Shown: positions 55,546-62,397 of the stretch, piece by piece
Position numbering within the stretch: the first letter of the stretch is position 1
Layout: every line of letters starts with the position of its first letter
Assembly: GCA_016937995.1 (NCBI GenBank)
Contig: JAFGVM010000098.1
Coordinates: forward strand, 1 to 62,397
Length of the DNA stretch: 62,397 bases
Direction of reading: 5' to 3'
Source of the DNA: Candidatus Delongbacteria bacterium
GTDB taxonomy: Bacteria; UBA4055
Notes under the pieces: generated by a model
Databases searched by the model: none
Seen by the model: only the letters and a program-made list of their open reading frames with translations
Told to the model about the DNA's origin: nothing
Position numbers and translations under genes: made by a program

Positions 55546-57519
55546 ATGGGAAAGTTAACTATTGATTCACTTGATCTGAAAGGAAAGAAAGTTCTTGTAA
55601 GATGTGATTTCAATGTTCCATTGAACGATGATACGACGATCCGTGATGATAAAAGAATTTTTGATGCAATTCCGACTTTGAAGAAAGTCCTTTCTGAAGG
55701 CGGGAAACTTATTCTGATGTCACATTTCGGAAGACCAAAAGGTAAAGTTGTTCCTGAAATGAGTCTAAAACCAGTCGCTGAAAGATTAAAAGACCTTCTC
55801 GGAAAGAATGTTATCCTGGCACCTGATTGTATCGGTAAAGAAGTTGAAAATATCGTTTCCGCAATGAGTGACGGAGATGTAGTTTTACTTGAAAATTTAA
55901 GATTTCATCCTGAGGAAACAGACGGAAATGACAATTTTGCGAGAAAACTGGCAACTTTAGGTGATATTTACATTAATGATGCATTTGGGGTTTGCCATAG
56001 AGCTCATGCATCTGTTTCGATCATAGCGAAATATTTAAAGAATATTGCTTCCGGATATCTTTTAGGCAAAGAAATAGAATATATCGGTGGTGCAATGAGA
56101 GATCCTCAAAAGCCACTGGCTGCAATATTGGCCGGTATTAAAATAGATGGAAAGATCGATGTAATAAATAAATTTATTGAGATCGCAGATAAGATATTCA
56201 TCGCAGGTGGAATTGCGAATACAATGCTTAAAGCTCAGGGTTTTGAAATTGGAAATTCGATCTTTGAAGAAGATAAGATCGATACCGCTAAAGAAATTTT
56301 ATTAAAGGCTGAGAAAAACAATACAAAAATATTCCTTCCTGTTGATATGCTTTGCGGTAAAGAATTTAAAAATGATACCGAAACAATGTATGTTGATACA
56401 GAGAAACAACAACCTGGATGGATAGCAATGGGTGTCGGACCTAAGACAGTGGAACAGTACAAAACAGAACTTGCTGATTGTAAGACACTTCTCTGGAACG
56501 GTCCTATGTCAGTATTTGAATTTGAAAATTTCGCAAAAGAGACATTTGAAATTGCTAAGATCGTTGCTGACTATACTCAGAATAACGGTCTAATTTCTAT
56601 CATTGGTGGTGGAGATACTGCTGCAGCTGTTAAACAGGCGGGATTTGCAGAAAAATTCAGTCATGTATCAACCGGTGGTGGCGCAGCTCTTGAATATATG
56701 GAAGGTAAACATTTGCCGGGAATTGAATCTATAACTGAAAAAGGATTTGAGATGAAAAGAAAATTTCTTATCGCAGGAAACTGGAAAATGAACAAAAACG
56801 TTCATGAATCAATTGAATTTGCTCAGGAACTTACAAAATCAATAGTAAATGATGACAATGTCGATATTATGATCGCACCTACATATACATCATTATATCC
56901 TGTGTACGAAACTATAAAAAAATCTCATATTGAACTTGGTTCACAGGATATTTTCTGGGAAAAATCAGGTGCTTTCACCGGAAAGATCTCTGCTGACATG
57001 CTTAAATCTGCTGGTGTTAAATATACCATCATTGGACACAGTGAAAGAAGACAATATTTTGGAGAGACTGATGCAACTGTGAATAAAAGAACTAAGGTTG
57101 CTTTAGAAGCCGGATTTGTTCCCGTTGTTTGTGTTGGAGAAATTTTAGAAGAAAGAGAAAAAGGAGTTGAAAAGGAAGTCGTAAAAAGACAGGTAGTTGA
57201 AGCTTTGAAGGATATTCAACTTAATGATTTCCTGCATTTTGTAATAGCTTATGAGCCGGTTTGGGCTATCGGAACAGGAAAAACAGCAAGTCCTGAACAA
57301 GCTCAGGAAATGCACGCATATATTCGCTCTATCATTAAAAATATATACAACGAAGAGCTTGCTCAAGCTACCAGAATACTATACGGTGGATCACTGAATC
57401 CTAAAAATGCTCAGGAATTGCTGTCTCAGATTGATATCGACGGTGGTCTTATCGGTGGAGCAGCTCTAAAAGTTGACGATTTCTCAACGATCGCAAAGAT
57501 CGCTCAAGGTATAAAATAA
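55546..57519 (+). CDS. pgk-tpiA: Phosphoglycerate kinase / triosephosphate isomerase fusion
   Basis: Two glycolytic enzymes in one 657-residue frame. Residues 1-402 are phosphoglycerate kinase (RCDFNVP at 19-25, HFGRP, HRAHAS, nucleotide loop GGGDTAAAV, and STGGGAALEYMEG at the end). From about 403 triosephosphate isomerase starts (FLIAGNWKMN, IGHSERR with catalytic His context, and YEPVWAIGTGK with the catalytic Glu). Pgk-TIM fusions are known, for example in Thermotoga. The linker is very short. An ATG at 56752 has AAGGA 6 nt upstream, so free TpiA (255 residues) could also be made. GGAG precedes the main start. Confidence 0.96.
   Translation: MGKLTIDSLDLKGKKVLVRCDFNVPLNDDTTIRDDKRIFDAIPTLKKVLSEGGKLILMSHFGRPKGKVVPEMSLKPVAERLKDLLGKNVILAPDCIGKEVENIVSAMSDGDVVLLENLRFHPEETDGNDNFARKLATLGDIYINDAFGVCHRAHASVSIIAKYLKNIASGYLLGKEIEYIGGAMRDPQKPLAAILAGIKIDGKIDVINKFIEIADKIFIAGGIANTMLKAQGFEIGNSIFEEDKIDTAKEILLKAEKNNTKIFLPVDMLCGKEFKNDTETMYVDTEKQQPGWIAMGVGPKTVEQYKTELADCKTLLWNGPMSVFEFENFAKETFEIAKIVADYTQNNGLISIIGGGDTAAAVKQAGFAEKFSHVSTGGGAALEYMEGKHLPGIESITEKGFEMKRKFLIAGNWKMNKNVHESIEFAQELTKSIVNDDNVDIMIAPTYTSLYPVYETIKKSHIELGSQDIFWEKSGAFTGKISADMLKSAGVKYTIIGHSERRQYFGETDATVNKRTKVALEAGFVPVVCVGEILEEREKGVEKEVVKRQVVEALKDIQLNDFLHFVIAYEPVWAIGTGKTASPEQAQEMHAYIRSIIKNIYNEELAQATRILYGGSLNPKNAQELLSQIDIDGGLIGGAALKVDDFSTIAKIAQGIK
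56741..56754 (+). promoter_or_regulatory. Internal ribosome-binding site and start codon for tpiA
   Basis: AAGGA at 56741-56745 and ATG at 56752-56754, spaced 6 nt, exactly at the domain junction. Translation here would yield a 255-residue TpiA of normal length in addition to the fusion. Confidence 0.45.
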
Positions 57520-57527
57520 TTTTTTTA

Positions 57528-57553
57528 CAGGGAACGCAGATCTGCGTTCCCTG
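57528..57553. repeat. Perfect 26-bp palindrome downstream of pgk-tpiA
   Basis: CAGGGAACGCAGA followed directly by TCTGCGTTCCCTG. As RNA it would form a long hairpin that ends the pgk-tpiA transcript; no strong T-run follows, but a T-run precedes it. The ACGCAG core resembles the palindrome at 27781-27803. Confidence 0.6.
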
Positions 57554-57586
57554 CAATTTATTAACCCAAAATAATAACATTTATCA

Positions 57587-57615
57587 TTGACAATATATCG
57601 TTTTTTCTATATTCT
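57587..57615 (+). promoter_or_regulatory. Predicted promoter of the selenoprotein cluster
   Basis: TTGACA (57587-57592) and TATATTCT (57608-57615). Counted from TTG the spacing is 18 nt, like the other promoters in the window. It lies about 48 nt before the first selenoprotein start; the next two genes follow at 12-nt gaps. Confidence 0.5.
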
Positions 57616-57662
57616 TGAAGTGTAGTAAAAATTCTATGTAAATTAAAATGGATTTGTGCTTG

Positions 57663-59135
57663 ATGAAAAAGATATTTTTAATTTTAATTTCAATTTATTT
57701 CTCTCTAACGGGAGCTTATAACGTGGGTGACACAGTAGATCCTGCTGATAATATCAGCTGGACTGATAATAGCGGATACTCTTCAAACATTTTTAAAGAA
57801 GTTTTTTTTGGTAAACCTGTTATGATATTTTTCGGTCAGGATGGTTGAAATACCTGTTATCAGGCGGCGCCTTACTTACAATACTGGTGGATCGAGGAAT
57901 TCGGTCCAGACGCAATGAGTACTTATGCTGGAAAATCCTACTGGCTGGCTACATATAACTGGGAAAATCAGAATTATCCGGTAGATACACGGGTTTATAT
58001 ACAGTCTGGTGGATTTTCAAACGGATATGTTCCTCTGTTCGTTATTGTTGGATATAAAAACAAAGTTTACTGGGACCATAATTCAGACGGATTCAGAGGT
58101 GCTTTGAGGCAAGCTATTGACGAAATAGTTGCAGAAGGTGTATGGGTCAAAAACCCTGTGGCCGATAAAGTTCTTCTCTACGGCGAATCACAGGATATAG
58201 ATGTTTCAACAGTATTCGCAGATATTGACAATAACCCGATAAGTGTTTCTATCGTAAGTAACGAGAACCGTGATATCGTCTCGGCCGAATTGAATGGTAA
58301 TGTTATTACTATAACCGCAAACGGCAATAATTCCGGCAGTTCGATGATTGTGATCAGAGGAGCTGCAGGTGAATTTGATGAGACAGATCAATTTGAAGTA
58401 AATGTTTTTGATCCGGATGCATATTACATTGAGGACTTTGAAACGGGAGATTTCTCAAGGATCCCGTGGAAGTTCAGCGGAAATGCAGAATGGGTTATCG
58501 ACTCTGCTTCTCCATTTGAAGGATCCTTTTGTTCCGGATCTGAAGATATTTCCGATAATCAGAGAGCGGATATGACAGTAAATATAGATTATGTGGTTTC
58601 AGGAAATGTATCCTTCCAATATAAGATTTCATCAGAGGGAAATTATGATTTCTTAAAGTTTTATATAGACGGTGTGGAGAAAGGTAAATGGAGTGGAATT
58701 ACGTCTTGGAAAGAAGTTTCATTCCCGGTCACAACAGGAACTCATAACTTCAGCTGGTCATATCAAAAGGATTCATCTGCAAGCTATGGAAATGATCGAG
58801 CCTGGGTAGATAGAATTGTGTTCGAGGGGGGTGTTTACACATCAATTGAACCTGAGTTATCCGGATTAATAGATAATTTCAAATTATACCAGAACTACCC
58901 AAATCCATTTAATCCTGTTACAGACATTTCATTTTCTCTTAACACACAAAATCATGTTAAACTTACAATTTTTAATCAAAAAGGTCAGCTGGTTGATAAT
59001 TTGATCAACAAAGTTCTCAACAGAGGTCTTCATCAGGTCAAATTTGATGCTTCAGATCTTAACAGTGGGATTTATTATTATACTCTAACAATTAAAGACC
59101 GTACAGAAACAAAAAAAATGATACTAATTAAGTAA
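57663..59135 (+). CDS. T9SS-exported selenoprotein 1 (thioredoxin-like, UNTC)
   Basis: Read through one in-frame TGA (57846-57848) as selenocysteine, this is a 490-residue protein. It has a signal peptide (1 to about 18) and a redoxin/thioredoxin-like domain (about 19-155) with VGD, GKPVMIFF, the redox motif U62-N-T-C65 and the cis-proline P124 in YVPLFVIVG. An Ig-like strand-rich domain (about 163-250) and a MAM/jelly-roll-like domain (about 254-397) follow. A T9SS sorting domain runs from YQNYPNPFNP (409) to the end. The preferred ATG is 57663; 57648 is in frame. Sec placement is supported by two paralogues with TGA at the same site. Expected to act as an extracellular thiol/peroxide oxidoreductase; substrate unknown. 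Confidence 0.88.
57862..57872 (+). promoter_or_regulatory. Putative bacterial SECIS hairpin 1
   Basis: AGGC-GGC-GCCT: a 4-bp stem with a GGC loop that begins 17 nt after the TGA. The loop G and the distance fit bacterial SECIS rules. The stem is within coding sequence (GCG GCG codons for Ala-Ala). Confidence 0.7.
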
Positions 59136-59147
59136 TAGGGATAAATT

Positions 59148-60647
59148 ATGAAAAAATTTACATTTATCATGACTCTTCTGATGCTAATGAACTTATTCGC
59201 AGTTTACAATGTCGGTGATACAGTAGCTTCAAGCGATAATATCAGCTGGACCGATAATTATGGTTACTCTTCAGATATTTTTAAGGAAGTTTTCAAGGGT
59301 AAACCTGTAATGATCTTTTTCGGTCAGGACTGGTGACCTGGTTGTAATACGGCGGCGCCGTTATTGCAACAATGGTATGACGAGGAATTTGGACCAACGG
59401 GAACAGTTAGTGGTGGTGTTTATGCCGGAAAATCATACTGGTTGTGTACCGAGAATTGGGGGAGTATCTATCAGAATCCTTCACAAAATTATCCAATAGA
59501 CCTTGACGTTTACTATAATTCAGGGGGATTTTCCAACGGTTACGTTCCTTTGTTCATTGTAGTGGGATTTCAAAACAAAGTTTACTGGGATAATAACTCA
59601 TCTAATTTTAGAGCATCATTAAGACAGGCAATCGATGAGATGCAGGCCGAAGGTGTTTATGTTGATAAACCTGTATCCGACGAAAAACTGATCTTTGATG
59701 AATCACAGGACTTTGATCTTTCTCGTGTTTTCGTTGATATTGAAGGAAATCCTGTTACCGTAACTCTCGAGAATAACAGTGATCCGGGAATAGTGACAGC
59801 AGTTCTGAACGGAGATATCCTGACAATTACAGCCAACAATACTACATCAGGAACTTCAACAATCACCATTAAGGGAACTGCCGGTGAATTCTTTGATACA
59901 GATGAATTCACTATTTCAGTATTTGATCCTGCTTTGTATAATATTGAGAATTTTGAAACGGGCGACTTCAATAAATTCCCATGGAAATTCAGTGGGACAA
60001 AGAACTGGATAATAACCACATCTTCACCATATGAAGGTTCAAATTGTATTCGTTCGGCTGATATAAACGGTAATCAATCAGCTGAGACTTACTTAAACAT
60101 GGATTATCCTTCAGATGGTTTTATTTATTTTTGGTACAAAGTATCATCAGAGGGAAATTACGATTTTTTCAAATTCTACATTGACGGTATTGAAAAAACA
60201 CGTGTCAGCGGATCATCGACGTGGATCTATGCAACTTACCCTGTTTCTGCAGGATCTCACACATTCAAATGGAGATATGACAAAGATATTTCAGGTGACA
60301 GTGGAAGTGACTGTGCCTGGGTCGATCTTATTACTTTTGAGGGAGGAATGCCAACTTCAATTAACAATACAGAAGCCAGAATTCAGAAGTTAGAGCTTTA
60401 TCAGAATTACCCAAATCCTTTTAATCCGGCAACAGATATTTCTTTTTCTTTGAATAAGTCCGGACCTGTAAAACTTTCTGTATATAATCACACCGGTCAA
60501 TTGGTAAGTGATTTAGTTGACGGAACTTTATCAGAAGGTATGCATAAAATAAATTTTAATGCTTTGGACTTGAATAGTGGAATTTATTTTTATACATTAG
60601 AGACTAGTGAAAATTCTATATCTAGAAAGATGATGTTAATTAAATAA
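59148..60647 (+). CDS. T9SS-exported selenoprotein 2 (thioredoxin-like, WUPGC)
   Basis: A 499-residue protein when TGA at 59334-59336 is read as selenocysteine. The signal peptide (MKKFTFIMTLLMLMNLFA) is followed by the same domain order as the first gene. The redox motif is W62-U63-P-G-C66, a Sec version of the thioredoxin WCGPC/TlpA WCxxC site, and the cis-proline is P134 in GYVPLFIVVG. The Ig-like region, the MAM-like domain (from FETGDFNKFPWKFSG) and the terminal T9SS domain (YQNYPNPFNPATD ... RKMMLIK) are collinear with gene 1. GGGATAAATT precedes the ATG, 12 nt after the previous stop, so these are an operon of recent duplicates. Confidence 0.9.
59349..59361 (+). promoter_or_regulatory. 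Putative bacterial SECIS hairpin 2
   Basis: ACGGC-GGC-GCCGT: a 5-bp stem with the same GGC loop at the same distance from TGA. The A-T pair of hairpin 1 at the fourth stem position is replaced by C-G, a compensatory change. Confidence 0.72.
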
Positions 60648-60659
60648 AAGGAAAGGTGT

Positions 60660-62318
60660 ATGAAGAAATTTTTATTTTTTTTCACGTTCTTGTTAACCCT
60701 GAACTTGTTCGCTGCATATAATGTCGGTGATACAGTTCTTCCTGAGGACAATCTGTCCTGGACGATTGAAGGTCCTGCTGGACATTTAGAGATAGGACAG
60801 TCTTCAAATATTTTTAATGAAATAGCAGGTAACAAGAAAGTTGCAATGATATTCTGGGGAGGAGCTGGTTGAATCAGCTGTCATGAGGCGGCGTCTCTTT
60901 TACAACCTTTATGGGAAGATATTTATCAACCAGGAGCTACTGGTTCAGCTGGTGCATATGCTGATAAATCCTACTGGATCGCTTCATATGACTGGAGTAC
61001 GGATACGAACCCTCTTCCTATGACATACCCTTATGATACAGCTTTATACGGCGTAGCTCTAACTTCTGGATTTGCCACAGGATCTGTTCCAACTTTCGCT
61101 GTAATTGGTTTTGAAAATAAAGTTTATTTTGATTCCACGCAAATATTGCCGGAAACTGTTGATGATATGGTAACTCGTCTTACTACAGCATTGAATCTTG
61201 CCATCGATGAATTCCCTCGTGATGGTGTCTACATCAACTCAAGAATTGATACTAGATATTACACTGCCGGAGATACTGAAGATATTGATGTAAGCAATCT
61301 TTTTGGAGAATTTAACGATTTAGATATAACATTAACACTGGAAGGTAACAGTGACCCTTCACTGGTTTCAGCTGTTTTGAACGGTACTACTTTATCGCTT
61401 GAAGCATTAGGTTCTGGATCAACTCCGGCTGTTATAACACTTAAAGGTGAATCGTCATATAATTTTAAAACCTTTGATCTGAATGCATATTCTAACGATC
61501 CAACAGCATTTTTAGGTATGAACCAAGGATTTGAAGAAACTTTATTTCCACCACCATATTGGGAAATTAAGTATAACACTGCAGCCGACGGTGGATTGAA
61601 CGGAGCCAGTCTTATAGACCCTGATCCATTGGAGGAAGCCTGGTTTGATAATACTCCGTCAGACGACTATCTAGGCTCAGACTATATCCATTCCGGAAAT
61701 AATTCTGCAGCAATAAAATATTGGGCACCGGAATTTAACTGGTTGATCTCACCTGAGATGCAATTAGACTACGATGATTATTTCTTGAAATTTTTCATTT
61801 GGTATGACAATAGCTATGAGACAATATTCCATGTTCTTGTTGATGATGGAACAAAAGGCTGGATTAGTATTTTAGATTACGATGGAAGTTCACCTAACAA
61901 TCATTTTGATTCTGAGGTTGAATTGAGCCTGAGTGCATATCATAACCAGACTATCAGAATTGCATTTGTTCACGAATATAATGATGGTATGGATGTTGCA
62001 CTCGATGATATTACTATTACATCACCTACCGGAATTGAAACACAAGCTACACCTAATACAATCTCATTAGTTCAGAACTATCCTAATCCATTTAATCCTA
62101 ATACACTAATAAGCTTTTCTTTAGTTAAAAATAGCAACGTTAAGCTTAATGTGTATAATCAGAATGGTCAGTTGGTAAGTACATTAATAAATAAAGAAAT
62201 GGGATCAGGACATCATTCCGTTAATTTTAATGCATTCGGTTTAAGTGCAGGAATTTATTATTATACATTAACTACTGACAAAAATTCTATCAGTAAAAAG
62301 ATGATACTTCTAAAATAG
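60660..62318 (+). CDS. T9SS-exported selenoprotein 3 (thioredoxin-like, UISC)
   Basis: A 552-residue protein with TGA at 60870-60872 as selenocysteine. It has a signal peptide (MKKFLFFFTFLLTLNLFA), then a thioredoxin-like domain with VGD, a hydrophobic strand (MIFWGG), the redox motif U71-I-S-C74 and a classical cis-Pro loop VPTFAVIG (P144). It is more divergent: the central part has a different Ig-like domain and a choice-of-anchor/MAM-like domain (FEETLFPPPYWEI ... MDVALDDITI). The C-terminus is again a T9SS sorting domain (VQNYPNPFNPNTL ... SKKMILLK). GGAAAGG precedes the start, 12 nt after gene 2. Stop at 62318. Confidence 0.88.
60885..60897 (+). promoter_or_regulatory. Putative bacterial SECIS hairpin 3
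   Basis: GAGGC-GGC-GTCTC: a 5-bp stem including one G-T pair, with the GGC loop at the same distance. The outer pair is G-C where hairpin 2 has A-T, again preserving pairing. Confidence 0.72.
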
Positions 62319-62340
62319 TATCAAATGATACCAAGACTTA

Positions 62341-62369
62341 TTCTACAGGGGGTTATTCTCCCTGTGGAA
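62341..62369 (+). terminator. Hairpin downstream of the selenoprotein cluster
   Basis: TTCTACAGGG (62341-62350) pairs with CCCTGTGGAA (62360-62369), with one G-T pair. No T-run follows, so it may end or stabilise the operon transcript. Confidence 0.5.
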
Positions 62370-62397
62370 TTAAGTCAATATACTGTTTAACAACTCC

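Noticed and set aside
57648-57848. A short 66-residue secreted peptide, with a separate gene from 57915
   Set aside because: The frame after TGA is the same and encodes the rest of a thioredoxin fold; two paralogues show the identical pattern, so a truncated peptide or pseudogene is unlikely.
57846-60872. TGA reassigned to tryptophan or glycine in this genome
   Set aside because: rimM ends in TGA at the expected family length, and TGA appears inside coding frames only at the three UxxC positions.

Overview
The window (AT-rich, standard genetic code) looks like an anaerobic, Gram-negative member of the Fibrobacteres-Chlorobi-Bacteroidetes (FCB) superphylum, probably a candidate phylum such as Delongbacteria, Cloacimonadota or a relative. 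I cannot place it more exactly. The reasons are four proteins with C-terminal type IX secretion (T9SS) sorting domains, a DUF5683 protein, promoters with a Bacteroidetes-like element, an oxygen-independent class II ribonucleotide reductase, a tryptophanase pathway with an ADP-forming acyl-CoA synthetase, and selenoproteins. No tRNA, rRNA, CRISPR array, phage or insertion sequence was seen.

Layout. 1-7 kb: nrdJ (with NrdR boxes), small envelope proteins, guaA. 7-13 kb: a CheY-like regulator, an acyltransferase, then a five-gene minus-strand block (M3 peptidase, pilin-like protein, dGTPase-like protein, Ca/Na exchanger, zinc-ribbon protein). 13-17 kb: the ffh-rpsP-rimM-trmD-rplS translation/SRP cluster, facing smpB. 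17-27 kb: lipoprotein and TPR proteins, lon, hsp20 and a very large Ser/Thr kinase. 27-35 kb: two tandem Kbl-like alpha-oxoamine synthases with an acyl carrier protein, then a giant T9SS-exported subtilase with an outer-membrane-like partner. 35-40 kb: acs facing a sodium/solute symporter operon, with a perfect CRP-type site between them. 40-45 kb: tryptophanase, RidA and an ADP-forming acyl-CoA synthetase. 45-52 kb: type IV pilus motor genes (pilC, a REC-pilB fusion, pilT), then a potassium channel with a separate cyclic-nucleotide-binding protein. 52-57.5 kb: a COG2403-type GTPase, ispD, an ECF sigma/anti-sigma-like pair and a pgk-tpiA fusion.

57.6-62.3 kb is the most striking part. Three consecutive genes each encode a signal peptide, a thioredoxin-like domain interrupted by one in-frame TGA in a UxxC position, beta-rich extracellular domains, and a T9SS sorting domain. 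Each TGA is followed at the same distance by a small GGC-loop hairpin whose stem base pairs covary among the three genes. I interpret these as a tandem family of cell-surface or secreted selenoproteins with an unusually compact bacterial SECIS element. Read naively, each gene would be annotated as a truncated 62-70 residue peptide plus a separate downstream fragment.
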